A stretch of 64,000 bases of DNA from Catonella morbi ATCC 51271 (GTDB lineage: Bacteria; Bacillota; Clostridia; Lachnospirales; Lachnospiraceae), in the NCBI RefSeq assembly GCF_000160035.2, contig NZ_KI535366.1, forward strand, positions 544,112 through 608,111, read 5' to 3'. Under the pieces are notes generated by a model. That model worked only from the letters and a program-made list of their open reading frames with translations, was not told where the DNA came from and searched no databases. Position 1 is the first letter of the stretch; each line of letters begins with the position of its first letter. Shown piece by piece: positions 8,418-18,441 of this stretch. A program made the position numbers and the translations under genes.

Positions 8418-9413
8418 TTAATAATCCATTCTTCTATAATACCTTCTAATCTCCAAAGGATGACGCCTGTTATGTTCCAAATGAACCGATACCCTCTGAA
8501 AAGCAGAGCGCATAATAATTGGGCAAAGTATTCCTCTAAATTCATCACTGATTCCCTTAAGTTCAAAATCCTTACTGTCAAATACAGTTACCTTAGCACT
8601 GACTTTATGTACAAAATTCTCTACTCTGTCCATAAGCGGGCGCGTTTTATCCTCACCTTTAATCAAAATAACTGAAGTGTCCTTGTCAATAACTTCCAAT
8701 GTTCCATGAAAGAAATTCGAAGCTGATATCGGTCTTGTCCTCATCCACTGCATTTCTTCCATAATACACATACCATAGCATACTGCCCAGTCTTCCAAGT
8801 TACCGGAACCAACAAGATACTGAATAGGCTCATCCTGATATGCTTCTGCATATTCTGCAGCTTTGGCATCTGCTTTCTTATAAATCTCCACTACGTTTTC
8901 AGGCATATTCTTAAGCTCTTCAAAAAATTTCTCATATTGCGGAAACTGACCTGCGTGATACATAAAACGCAGAGTAACCGTGTACCAAAAATAGTATCCG
9001 CCACCTATAGCGGTTATGAGATAATCTGATTTTTTATAAAGAGGACTTCCCTCTTTCTCCACATAACCAATAACCTTAGCACCAATTTCATGAGCTTTAT
9101 CTACAGCAGCAACCACTTCCTTGGTATCTCCGGAAATACTCTCAATAACCACCACCGAATCTTTCGAAAAATGAGGATTATCCACCACACAAAAATCCGC
9201 TGCATTCTCAACAAATAGCGGAATGGTAGAACCCTCTTCCCTTACAATATGAGCCATCTGATTGGCATAAAGTACAGTTCCTCCAATTCCGATATAAAAT
9301 ATATTTTTGTAACCGTTTTTAACTACATCATCAACCGCTTGTTCTGTTAGTTTTACAATACCAAGCCCATTTTTGTGCTCTTGCATAATTTTTGCTTCAT
9401 CAAAATTAAACAT
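8418..9413 (-). CDS. frlB: FrlB-like fructosamine 6-phosphate deglycase, SIS domain (copy 2)
   Basis: A 331-residue protein with two SIS domains, homologous to the deglycase at 1089-2057 but clearly diverged. It has FYIGIGGTVLYANQMAHIV, ESISGDTKEVV, the active-site stretch ASNFFHGTLEVIDKDT and the C-terminal signature RRYYRRMDY. It should cleave a phosphorylated fructosamine or glucosamine-type Amadori product. The ribosome binding site AAGGAGG lies seven bases before the ATG. Two AACGTT-like operators lie just upstream. The regulator gene follows 233 bases downstream on the same strand and may be co-transcribed. Confidence 0.85.
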   Translation of the reverse strand: MFNFDEAKIMQEHKNGLGIVKLTEQAVDDVVKNGYKNIFYIGIGGTVLYANQMAHIVREEGSTIPLFVENAADFCVVDNPHFSKDSVVVIESISGDTKEVVAAVDKAHEIGAKVIGYVEKEGSPLYKKSDYLITAIGGGYYFWYTVTLRFMYHAGQFPQYEKFFEELKNMPENVVEIYKKADAKAAEYAEAYQDEPIQYLVGSGNLEDWAVCYGMCIMEEMQWMRTRPISASNFFHGTLEVIDKDTSVILIKGEDKTRPLMDRVENFVHKVSAKVTVFDSKDFELKGISDEFRGILCPIIMRSAFQRVSVHLEHNRRHPLEIRRYYRRMDY

Positions 9414-9432
9414 TCTAATCCTCCTTAACTTT

Positions 9433-9478
9433 ATATATCGTTATATGTTGTTATCTATAACATATCACAACGTTATTT
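9433..9478 (-). promoter_or_regulatory. Double AACGTT-type operator upstream of frlB copy 2
   Basis: Two diverged copies of the locus palindrome are present: ATATATCGTTATAT (9433-9446) and ACAACGTTATTT (9467-9478). Their centres are 32 bp apart, about three helical turns, so both would face the same side of the DNA. The -35 and -10 boxes here are not clear. This would allow autoregulation if the regulator is co-transcribed. Confidence 0.55.
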
Positions 9479-9583
9479 AAAATTCAAGATGATTTTAAAA
9501 TGAAATTAATTATCACTTGCCTTATTTTTTTATATTTAATATAATTGTTCTAAAAGATAAAAAATATGATAAAGAAGGAAAAA

Positions 9584-10468
9584 ATGAAAACCATAGACTT
9601 ACATGTACATTCGATCTTTTCTGATGGCTCCGAAACCACGGAAAAGCTTGTTGAACTGGCAGCAGAGGCCAAACTGGCCGCTTTTGCACTTACCGATCAC
9701 GACACTACAGACGGATATAAATCTCTTTACCAAGCTGCAAGCAGACATAATACAGGACTCCCTAAAGAAGAACAGCTGGAAGTACTTCCGGGGGTTGAAA
9801 TATCAGCAGCCTATAAGCAGGGAGATATTCATATTCTTGGGCTTTTAGTAGACCCTGATGACGGCGACTTCAATGCCTTACTTAAATCGGCAGAAAAGGA
9901 AAGAATAGGCAGAAATATTAAAATGATAGACAATCTGAAATCAGCCGGACTGCCTATTTCTTATGAGGAAATAGTTGCCGCCTCCCCCGATTCCATAATA
10001 ACAAGGGCTCATTTTGGAAAATACCTTGTAGAAAAAGGAATAGTTCCTGACTACACTTCTGCTTTTGAAAAATACTTAGGAGATGATACGCCTTACTACG
10101 TAGCCAGAAAGTTCACCGGTCCAAAAGACGCTATTGAAGGTATAATAAAGGCAGGCGGTGTACCTGTACTTGCCCATCCTATAATTTACAGGCTCCCCAC
10201 ACCTGAGCTTGAAGCTCTCGTGGATACACTTATAGGCTATGGCCTAAGAGGAATTGAAACCATATATTCAAGCCACACCAAACAGGATGAAAATTATGTG
10301 AGAGGGCTTGCAAAAAGAAAAGGACTTATAATTACAGGCGGCTCTGATTTTCATGGAAAACCAAAGCCGGCTATAAGTATAGGTACAGGCAGAGGAAATC
10401 TCAGAATCCCTTATTCAATACTTGAAAATTTAAGAGAAGAACAAAGGAAACTTGCTACGCTTCTTTAG
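9584..10468 (+). CDS. PHP-domain phosphoesterase (TrpH/YciV-like)
   Basis: A 294-residue PHP domain hydrolase. The N-terminal metal motif is DLHVHSIFSDGS (HxH), then LTDHDTTDGY, LPGVEISAAY, RAHFGKYLV, VLAHPIIYRLP and near the end TGGSDFHGKPKP; together these supply the three-metal site of PHP enzymes. TrpH/YciV-type members dephosphorylate 3',5'-nucleoside bisphosphates such as pAp and trim oligoribonucleotide 5' ends. The ATG at 9584 follows AAGAAGGA; the ORF could begin 18 bases earlier but lacks a ribosome binding site there. The 3' end overlaps the end of folD by 14 bases, tail to tail. Confidence 0.85.
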   Translation: MKTIDLHVHSIFSDGSETTEKLVELAAEAKLAAFALTDHDTTDGYKSLYQAASRHNTGLPKEEQLEVLPGVEISAAYKQGDIHILGLLVDPDDGDFNALLKSAEKERIGRNIKMIDNLKSAGLPISYEEIVAASPDSIITRAHFGKYLVEKGIVPDYTSAFEKYLGDDTPYYVARKFTGPKDAIEGIIKAGGVPVLAHPIIYRLPTPELEALVDTLIGYGLRGIETIYSSHTKQDENYVRGLAKRKGLIITGGSDFHGKPKPAISIGTGRGNLRIPYSILENLREEQRKLATLL

Positions 10469-11306
10469 CCTCATAAGCTAAAAGTAACTGTTTCGCAAGC
10501 ATAGAAGTTGTAACAGCTCCTACTCCGCCCGGAACCGGTGTGCAGGCAGCCGCTACAGCTTCTATATCATTTATATCCACATCTCCGCAAAGCTTGCCGT
10601 TTTCATCAAAATTAATACCTACGTCAATAACTACCGCATTCTCAGCTACATACTCACTGTTTATGAGCTTTGCCTTTCCGCAGGAAGCTACAAGAATTTC
10701 AGCATTTTTACCTGCCTGCTTTACATCTGCAGTAAAACTATGGCAGACTGTAACGGTAGCATCTTCACTTACAAAAAGTAGGGCAAGAGGCCTTCCTACC
10801 ACGTTGCTGCGGCCTATTATCGTTACTTTCTTTCCTCTTATTTTCACTCCCGCATATTTAAGTATCTCGATTACTCCGGCTGCAGTACAAGGGGCAAAAC
10901 CGTTCTTATCTCCTGTCATTAACTTACCCAGGCTTACAGGACTGATTGCATCTATATCTTTTTTAGGATTTATTGTATTCATCAGCCTATCCTCATCAAG
11001 ATGTTTCGGAATCGGTCTCAAAACAAGAATTCCATCTACGCTTTCATCATTATTTATTTCATCAAATTCTTTATAAAATTCTTCTTTTGGTACATTTTCC
11101 TCAAAATGTACTTCTTCGTGTATTACTCCAATCATATCCATGCGTTTAACAGCACCTTTTTGATATGAAAGATCATCAGGTTTTTCACCAACCCTGATTA
11201 TAACAAGCTTTGGAAGTCTTCTGTTACCTTTTTTCAGACTTTCTGCTTTATTTTTAAGTTCAGCGGTGATATGCTCCGCTACCTCTTTGCCGCTAATAAT
11301 TTTCAT
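10455..11306 (-). CDS. folD: Methylenetetrahydrofolate dehydrogenase / cyclohydrolase FolD
   Basis: A 283-residue bifunctional enzyme that converts 5,10-methylene-THF to 10-formyl-THF in one-carbon metabolism, using NADP. It has the family pattern VGEKPDDLSYQKGAVKRMDMIGV (with the catalytic Lys in YQKGA), DGILVLRPIPKHLDE, the conserved PCTAAGVIEIL, the nucleotide-binding GRSNVVGRPLALL and the end motif PVPGGVGAVTTSML. Length is normal. It is convergent with the PHP gene and lies downstream of the guaB terminator. Confidence 0.95.
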   Translation of the reverse strand: MKIISGKEVAEHITAELKNKAESLKKGNRRLPKLVIIRVGEKPDDLSYQKGAVKRMDMIGVIHEEVHFEENVPKEEFYKEFDEINNDESVDGILVLRPIPKHLDEDRLMNTINPKKDIDAISPVSLGKLMTGDKNGFAPCTAAGVIEILKYAGVKIRGKKVTIIGRSNVVGRPLALLFVSEDATVTVCHSFTADVKQAGKNAEILVASCGKAKLINSEYVAENAVVIDVGINFDENGKLCGDVDINDIEAVAAACTPVPGGVGAVTTSMLAKQLLLAYEAKEA

Positions 11307-11318
11307 ATATTTTCCTCA

Positions 11319-11361
11319 AAAAAGTCCTACAGCAAAACAAAAACCTCACTGTAGGACTTTA
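11319..11361 (-). terminator. Rho-independent terminator of guaB
   Basis: The arms AAAGTCCTACAG and CTGTAGGACTTT (11321-11332 and 11349-11360) form a perfect 12-bp stem with a 16-base loop. On the minus strand the stem runs into TTTTTT. It lies 40 bases past the guaB stop, between guaB and folD. Confidence 0.88.
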
Positions 11362-11401
11362 TTATACATAATCATTATTTTTTAGTTAACAAAACAAATT
11401 T

Positions 11402-12877
<1,476 letters not shown>

Positions 12878-12930
12878 TTATCAGTTTTTTCTATATATCT
12901 ACATACCTTTATGAAAAAGTATTTCCGAAT

Positions 12931-12959
12931 AGTATAATATCAGAAAAAACTACTGTCAA
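12931..12959 (-). promoter_or_regulatory. Promoter of guaB
   Basis: On the minus strand TTGACA (12954-12959) and TATACT (12931-12936) are exactly 17 bases apart, a near-consensus sigma-A promoter. The leader to the guaB start is about 70 bases and shows no purine riboswitch. Confidence 0.82.
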
Positions 12960-12992
12960 TAAGGTTATAAAATTTTTATATTCTTATATTTT

Positions 12993-14189
12993 TTAGTTGC
13001 TCTGAGACAATGACAATACTTTGTTTTTAAGCTCAGCCTCTATTCTTGCCATCTCAACTTCTGCCGCAGCCCTCTTTTCTCTGCCCTCTTTCTGAATCTG
13101 CATAACTTCATCAAAGGTCTTTATAAGAGTTTCATTTGTCTTGGTAAGGGTTTCGATATCAACTATACCTCTTTCAGATTCTTTAGCTACTTCTACAGAT
13201 GCCTGATGAAGCATTTCTGCATTCTTAGCAAGAAGTTGGTTTGTCATATCATTTACCGCCCTTTCTGCCTTTGCAGCCTGTCCCGCGTGTTCAATGCCGA
13301 GTGCAAGTGCCATCTGTGTCTTCCAAAGAGGAATAGTATTTACAAGAGTAGACTGAATCTTCTCACTCATTACTATATCGTTTTCCTGAACTATTCTTAT
13401 CTGAGGTGCTGTCTGCATAGCCACCGTTCTTGTAAGTTCAAGGTCATACAGTTTCTTTTCAAATCTGGTGCACTGTGCATCAAGATCTCTTGCAGCCTGG
13501 GCATCCTCAGGCTTACCGCTTGCCTCAGCCTTTGCAAGGAGTTCTTTAAGCTCTACATTTCTTACCTCATACAGTCTCTTCTTACCTGCAATTATATACA
13601 TAGTCAGCTCTTTAAAATGTGCAAGATTAAGCTCATACATCTTATCAAGCATTGCTGTATCCTTCATAAGAGTTATCTGATGAGTTTCAAGTGCATCGGT
13701 AATTTTCCCGATATTTACATCAGCCTTGTCATATTTGGTCTTCAGCATCTGAAGCTTATTTCCCTGTTTCTTAAAGAAACCGAAAATTCCCTTATCTTCT
13801 TCATCATTAAAGCCCTTAAGCTCTATAACGACATCTGACAGAAGCTTTCCAACCTCTCCCATGTCTTTAGTCCTTACATTTTCAATGGCTTTTTCCGAAA
13901 ATGCAGCCATTTTCTTTTGGGCTCCCGAGCCGTATTGGAGAACTATATTCGAATCTTTTATATCGATCTGCTTTACGAAGGCATCTACCTGTTTTTTTTC
14001 TGCTTCTGAAAGCATACTGTCATCCACCCCAATAGGATTTTCAGTCTTTTCCACCACCATTCCATTTTTAACCGCTGTCGGTTCCAGACTAAGACTCGGA
14101 ACTGCCTCTTCTTCTAAAGTAAGTGTAGGTGCAGCAACCTCTTTCGGATCGAGTGTGAGCTCCGGCATTACATTTTCGTTCTCGTTCAT
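12993..14189 (-). CDS. TelA-family toxic anion resistance protein
   Basis: A 398-residue TelA/KlaA family protein (PF05816), annotated as toxic anion or tellurite resistance, although the actual role is not settled. The N-terminal 50 residues are acidic and repetitive (LTLDPKEVAAP, LTLEEEAVPS, LSLEPTAV), followed by a long alpha-helical coiled-coil core with the family pattern NIVLQYGSGAQKKMAAFSE and FFKKQGNKLQ. The ATG at 14189 has GGAG seven bases upstream; an in-frame start 24 bases earlier lacks one. It follows the XpaC-like gene by 54 bases in the same direction, the usual pairing in Firmicutes. Confidence 0.88.
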   Translation of the reverse strand: MNENENVMPELTLDPKEVAAPTLTLEEEAVPSLSLEPTAVKNGMVVEKTENPIGVDDSMLSEAEKKQVDAFVKQIDIKDSNIVLQYGSGAQKKMAAFSEKAIENVRTKDMGEVGKLLSDVVIELKGFNDEEDKGIFGFFKKQGNKLQMLKTKYDKADVNIGKITDALETHQITLMKDTAMLDKMYELNLAHFKELTMYIIAGKKRLYEVRNVELKELLAKAEASGKPEDAQAARDLDAQCTRFEKKLYDLELTRTVAMQTAPQIRIVQENDIVMSEKIQSTLVNTIPLWKTQMALALGIEHAGQAAKAERAVNDMTNQLLAKNAEMLHQASVEVAKESERGIVDIETLTKTNETLIKTFDEVMQIQKEGREKRAAAEVEMARIEAELKNKVLSLSQSN

Positions 14190-14243
14190 AATCTTCTCCT
14201 TTACTGATAACATATTCTAAAATTTATATAAATATTTTTAAAA

Positions 14244-15545
14244 CTACAGTGTTAATTTGATACCTTCTTCTTCCTTATTTACTTCATCCTTCGTTTTGCT
14301 AACCTGTTCTGCATCCTGTTTAACAGCCGTATCAAAGTCATTTCCTTTAAGTCCTTCTCTCTTAAGCATAGCATTTAATACAGACACATCACTTGATATA
14401 TCCCAGGCCGTATCCTTATACAAATCATCAAGCAACTTGCTGAAAGCATCATTTAAGCTGTCAAGCACATTTTCAATTTCATGCTTAGACTTATCTATAT
14501 TTTCTACCTTAACCTGCTGTTCATCCATCTCCGCATAAGCGGTCAGCAACTTAATAGTCATAGGAAGATAGTATTTCATAAGCTGCTTTATATCCTCTGC
14601 GCTGCTTGGATGTTCTTCAACCCTTTTAAGTATCCTCCCCGTAAGGTCTTCTATCTTAAATATCTTATTTGAAACCTCAACTCCGGGGATTCTATCATTC
14701 AAATGACTGATCTGTGCAAGATATTTTCTTCCCTGATTAAGAGTTTCCTGAACTTCTGTATTATTGGCGACCGATTTAGTATTTTCTTCCTTAAATTTTC
14801 CAAGTTCGTCTTCTATCCTCTGCCTTTCTTCAAAACCAAGCTGTGCTTTCTGGTAAAGAGCATAGGTTTCATTGGTAGAAATGAAGGTAGTCTCATTTTT
14901 ATCTATATGACCTTCCTTAAACCACATCTTACTGATCATTTTCCTAAGACGTTTAAGGGTTTTCTTCTTAGATTCTCCGGTTTCCAGCATAAGGTCTTCT
15001 ATTTTTGCAAATGATTTGCTATCTGAAAGATTAAGCACCTTCCGGTAATTTCTGAAAATAAGCCTCTCTTTTAAGGTATTGGTTCCACTCAAAAACCAAG
15101 CGAGCGATGGGATAAATAGTACAAAGGCTATTGCAGAAGGAATTGCAGCTCCCAATATGAAAGTTATGAAACTGCCAAGTGCAAGCCCAAAAGTAAAGAA
15201 GCCGCCTAATATAGCATTTGCCAATCCCTGTCCCAAAATCATATTGTCTGATATATATAATTTATCCTTAGAAGTAATTATTTCATTATTCTTAGTATCA
15301 GGCCGCCTTATCCTATCCTGATAGCTTTTATTTATCTCAACCGTATTTCCGCCTAGGTTAGTTTTTACAGTCCTGTTTCGTGCTTCATTCAATCCCTTGT
15401 TCAGAGCATCTTCAAAAGTATAAGTTGCCTTTTTTATAAGGTCGTTTACATCTCTTCCAAGCGAATTATAGTTTCCGGAATTTATCGCCTTTTGAATAAT
15501 ATCATCTATTCCTCCGCCAAATTCATCCCATTTGTTCCTGTTCAT
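14244..15545 (-). CDS. XpaC-family protein (5-bromo-4-chloroindolyl phosphate hydrolysis protein)
   Basis: A 433-residue XpaC-like protein. The first 100 residues are polar (WDEFGGGIDDIIQKAINSGN), then two adjoining hydrophobic helices around residues 115-160 (AILGGFFTFGLALGSFITFI and the segment after it), then a long helical cytoplasmic part. XpaC proteins accompany TelA proteins; together they form a putative membrane-associated helical complex of unknown biochemical role. The family name reflects a phenotype in Bacillus and not a proven phosphatase. Confidence 0.85.
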   Translation of the reverse strand: MNRNKWDEFGGGIDDIIQKAINSGNYNSLGRDVNDLIKKATYTFEDALNKGLNEARNRTVKTNLGGNTVEINKSYQDRIRRPDTKNNEIITSKDKLYISDNMILGQGLANAILGGFFTFGLALGSFITFILGAAIPSAIAFVLFIPSLAWFLSGTNTLKERLIFRNYRKVLNLSDSKSFAKIEDLMLETGESKKKTLKRLRKMISKMWFKEGHIDKNETTFISTNETYALYQKAQLGFEERQRIEDELGKFKEENTKSVANNTEVQETLNQGRKYLAQISHLNDRIPGVEVSNKIFKIEDLTGRILKRVEEHPSSAEDIKQLMKYYLPMTIKLLTAYAEMDEQQVKVENIDKSKHEIENVLDSLNDAFSKLLDDLYKDTAWDISSDVSVLNAMLKREGLKGNDFDTAVKQDAEQVSKTKDEVNKEEEGIKLTL

Positions 15546-15677
15546 AATAATCTCCCGATATATAGTAAATGTATATTTTGTTCTGTCATTTTCCCTAAAA
15601 TACTCATTTTTTAGCTCGGTCGCTTTTAGGGTAAAATACTCCTGCTACCATTATAAATATTTTTTGTCTTTACTTCA

Positions 15678-15731
15678 AGGACTTTTTATGCTATTCTTCC
15701 TAATGCGATGTATCCCATCGGGCACAGTCCT
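15678..15731 (+). promoter_or_regulatory. Possible structured leader before the ECF S component
   Basis: AGGACT (15678-15683) can pair with AGTCCT (15726-15731) and encloses the stem-loop CGATG-TATCC-CATCG (15706-15720). The structure ends 30 bases before the start codon. I compared it by eye with common vitamin riboswitch cores (TPP, FMN, preQ1, THF, cobalamin) and recognise none, so the call is only that a fold is possible. Confidence 0.3.
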
Positions 15732-15761
15732 AAATTTACGGGAATATCAGCAGGAGGAAAA

Positions 15762-16379
15762 ATGAATACAATGAACACAAAAACTGAACGTTTGGTAGGA
15801 ATTGGCATACTTACTGCCCTGATTATCGTATTGCAGACCTTTGCAAGCGGTTTTAAAATTGCGAACTTTTCACCACCGCTTTCACTAATTCCGATAATAG
15901 TAGGTGCAATTCTTTTCGGAGAATTCGCAGGAGCCATATTGGGGCTTATTTTCGGAATAGTGGTCGTGCTGGCTGTAATCTCGGGAGCCGAGCCTTTTAG
16001 TACGCTTATGCTGAATTTTAATCCTATAATGACGGTTATCATTTGTTTGTTTAAGGGTGTGGCCGCCGGATATTTGTCGGGACTTGTTTACAGGTTGCTT
16101 TCGGAGCGAAATAATTTACCCGCCTTAATTATCTCATCAGTAATCACACCTATTGTAAATACCGGAATCTTTGCATTAGGAATGCTTACTGTATTTTACA
16201 AGCTTATAAGTGATACAGCCGCTTCCGCAAAAGCAAATAATACAATAGTATTTTTCTTTACAACTTTTATCGGAATCAACTTTCTTATTGAAGTAATATT
16301 TATAGCTGTACTTGTACCTGCCATATCTAATATTATATATATAATTAAAAAGAAAAATCGAGTAGGAGGCGGTGACTAA
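15762..16379 (+). CDS. ECF transporter S component (substrate unknown), 3' end altered by intron
   Basis: A 205-residue membrane protein with six predicted helices of the ECF transporter substrate-specific family (PF12822-like). The start is ATG at 15762 after CAGGAGGAAAA. Typical features are the basic N-terminus NTKTERLVGIGILTALIIVL, PPLSLIPIIVGAILFGEFAGAILG, a loop with LNFNPIMTVIICLFKG, and PIVNTGIFALGM. Such S components capture vitamins or their precursors and need a shared EcfT/A module encoded elsewhere. The last six residues (from NRVGGGD) and the TAA stop are read from the inverted group II intron; removing the intron gives AAA AAA TAG, so the native protein ends ...IIKKKK. Substrate cannot be told from sequence. 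Confidence 0.85.
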   Translation: MNTMNTKTERLVGIGILTALIIVLQTFASGFKIANFSPPLSLIPIIVGAILFGEFAGAILGLIFGIVVVLAVISGAEPFSTLMLNFNPIMTVIICLFKGVAAGYLSGLVYRLLSERNNLPALIISSVITPIVNTGIFALGMLTVFYKLISDTAASAKANNTIVFFFTTFIGINFLIEVIFIAVLVPAISNIIYIIKKKNRVGGGD

Positions 16380-18263
16380 CCGCCGTCCTCTCACAGCACT
16401 GTACGTACGGTTCTCGTATACAGCGCTTTCAATAGTTGACGTGCACAGACTGATATGCAGTGGCTAAATCATAAAAGCCACTGTTTATCAGTCTTTCTTT
16501 TGTCATTGCCATGTTTATGGCAACTGTGTGTGTTGTAAACCAATAGCCACGTCTGCTGTTTGCCGCTTTCCATGCCAAGTCTTTGGGAACTCCCATAGCC
16601 CTCAGGTTTCGGTATCTTGTTCTCACACGTTTCCATTGTTTCCATATACACATACGTATTCTGTGATAGAGCCATCCGTTAACGTTATCCAGGTTATTCT
16701 TCATACTTGCAATTCCATAGTAGCTAAGCCAACCTCTTGCATATACCTTGATCCTTTCAAGGCTTGGCTTTATTGACTGACAGCGCTTACGGGAAGAAAG
16801 CTCTTTCAGTCTCGACTTAAACCTCTCCCATGGCTTTGAATGAACTCGTACATATATGCCACTTCCGTTCCTTCCCAATGCAAAGCCAAGGAATTTAAAA
16901 TTTCGGATTGCAAATACACTGACAGTACGGCTTTTCTCTCGATTCACTGTAAGTTTCAGTTTCTCCTCGAGATATCTCGTACTGCTCTCCAAAAGTCGCT
17001 CTGACGCTCTTTTACTTTTAGCGAGAAGCACTATGTCATCTGCATATCTTATGCATGGGACACCTCGCTTCAAGAACTCCCAGTCGAACTCATTGAGGTA
17101 GACATTCGCAAGCAAAGGGGATAGATTCCCTCCTTGTGGCGACCCCTCCTCTGCTTCGGTAACTACTCCATTTTCCATTACGCCACTTTTCAGATACCTC
17201 TTGATAAGTTGCACTACACGTTCATCTTTTACGTTTTTCCTCAGAAGGTTGATAAGAATCTCGTGGTTGATTGTATCGAAATATTTCGATAAGTCTAGAA
17301 CTACCGCATATGTGTAGCTCTGTTCAGCGTACTCCTTAATCTTTAGTATTGCTCCTTTTGCATCTCTGTTTGGACGGTAGCCATAACTGCCCTCTGCAAA
17401 CAGTGGCTCATAGATTGGCACTAACTGTTGTGTTATTGCCTGTTGAAGTATACGGTCTATCACTGTTGGTATGCCAAACTTTCGCACACCACCATCCGGT
17501 TTGGGATTCTCAACTCGTCTTACCGGAGACGGAGTATACTTTCCACGATAGATACGGGACGTTAACTCTTGTTGATGTTCCCGAAGGTAAGGAAGTGCCT
17601 CTTCGATGGTCATTCCATCCACACCAGGTGCTCCCTTGTTTGCCTTAACTCTCTTATACGCTCTGTTAAAGTTATCTTTATGCAGTATCGTTTCCAAGAG
17701 CTTCGGCTGTGCACTGTCTCTTTCTTTCCATATCAGATTGAATGACCTACGCGCTTTCACATACCCTTCATGTTCCGCACTATCTCTTTGCGAACAGCCA
17801 TTGTTTTCAATGTTTTCTGCCATAACCAGTCATTCCTCCTTTCTCAGTCATACTTGGGACTCCTACTGATTCGGTCCTTTGTCTCTCGACTACTATGACC
17901 TCTGCTGACTTCTGTGTGTTCAGCATTGCTTTGTGCAATGGTTACCTCTCTCAAGGCATACCACACAGACCTCCCCAGGTACCACACGTTTCTTCCTCTC
18001 CATCCATCTGCCTCATTTATCATGCATGATTCCGTGTAGTTATTGGACTTCGACTTGCATTGCAGCCTTATCCTCATGCATAACCTCATATGAGATTTCT
18101 GTTCGTCAGACCAGAGATTTGCCCATGAGTTAGTATCTTCCTCACATCCAGCTTCCTTCAGATTCGAGGTCACCCTCGACACCCTTGCCTTCGGCTATAT
18201 CCTTCCCACTACCGGGCGGATTCGGGACTTAAACCCGTTAGAAACGTGCGCCGCTAGGCGCAC
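16357..18263 (-). mobile_element. Group II intron (IIC-like, 1907 bp) with reverse transcriptase ORF
   Basis: On the minus strand the element starts GTGCGCC (consensus GUGYG) at 18263 and ends with domain VI and CTCGAT at 16357. Domain V is the 33-base hairpin with arms AGCGCTGTA and TACAGTGCT near 16394-16430. Domain VI pairs GAG/CTC, AGGA/TCCT and GGCGG/CCGCC, leaving one bulged A seven bases from the 3' end, the expected branch point. The 5' exon ends with a hairpin plus T-run (AAGTGTGTG...CACACACTT TTTACTATT), the terminator-type target of class IIC introns. The 5' 440 bases (17824-18263) are ribozyme domains I-III and code for nothing. Boundaries are confirmed because joining the exons restores a stop codon to the gene on the opposite strand. 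Confidence 0.85.
16429..17823 (-). CDS. ltrA: Group II intron reverse transcriptase/maturase (LtrA family)
   Basis: A 464-residue intron-encoded protein. The order is the RT N-terminal part (KRVKANKGAPGVDGMT), RT blocks with GIPTVIDRILQQAI, GYRPNRDA, VVLDLSKYFDTINHEIL, GSPQGGNLSPLL, and the catalytic YADD at residues 260-263, then the maturase X domain (GIIM type) up to the C-terminus. No HNH endonuclease domain follows, in line with class C introns, which home to single-stranded or hairpin targets. The ORF lies in intron domain IV. All visible catalytic motifs are intact, so the intron could still be mobile. Confidence 0.95.
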   Translation of the reverse strand: MAENIENNGCSQRDSAEHEGYVKARRSFNLIWKERDSAQPKLLETILHKDNFNRAYKRVKANKGAPGVDGMTIEEALPYLREHQQELTSRIYRGKYTPSPVRRVENPKPDGGVRKFGIPTVIDRILQQAITQQLVPIYEPLFAEGSYGYRPNRDAKGAILKIKEYAEQSYTYAVVLDLSKYFDTINHEILINLLRKNVKDERVVQLIKRYLKSGVMENGVVTEAEEGSPQGGNLSPLLANVYLNEFDWEFLKRGVPCIRYADDIVLLAKSKRASERLLESSTRYLEEKLKLTVNREKSRTVSVFAIRNFKFLGFALGRNGSGIYVRVHSKPWERFKSRLKELSSRKRCQSIKPSLERIKVYARGWLSYYGIASMKNNLDNVNGWLYHRIRMCIWKQWKRVRTRYRNLRAMGVPKDLAWKAANSRRGYWFTTHTVAINMAMTKERLINSGFYDLATAYQSVHVNY

Positions 18264-18268
18264 AATAG

Positions 18269-18403
18269 TAAAAAGTGTGTGCCCACACACACTTCGCGCG
18301 CGAGCGGTGCCGCAAGGCAAACTTCCCTACCGCGAGCTGCGCATCCCTCGGAGAGATTTTTGTTTAATAGGAAATTTCTTCGAAATTTCCTATTAAACAA
18401 AAA
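18269..18403. repeat. Two-hairpin repeat, copy A
   Basis: One of four copies of a roughly 135-bp element. It begins with a short GT-rich hairpin (AAGTGTGTG / CACACACTT, 18272-18293), continues with a GC-rich middle part (GCGCGCGAGCGGTGCCGCAA, then CTTCCC, then CTCGGAGAG) and ends with a perfect 22-bp stem TTTTTGTTTAATAGG...(18357-18378 and 18382-18403) with a three-base loop. Before the intron arrived, this copy lay directly behind the stop codon of the ECF gene. On the other side it lies 38 bases past the yajC stop. Either hairpin could end transcription from both sides. Confidence 0.88.
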
Positions 18404-18441
18404 CGGGTTGCACATTACTCTCAATGCGCAACCCATTATTA

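Noticed and set aside
8343-8675. 110-codon plus-strand ORF
   Set aside because: It lies mainly antisense to the second frlB gene and shows no coding character of its own.
13206-13838. 210-codon plus-strand ORF opposite the telA-like gene
   Set aside because: It is an antisense shadow of a well-supported gene, with a composition rich in Leu, Ser and Cys and no start signal.
17844-18182. 112-codon minus-strand ORF upstream of the intron reverse transcriptase
   Set aside because: It lies entirely in ribozyme domains I-III of the group II intron and has no protein-like features.
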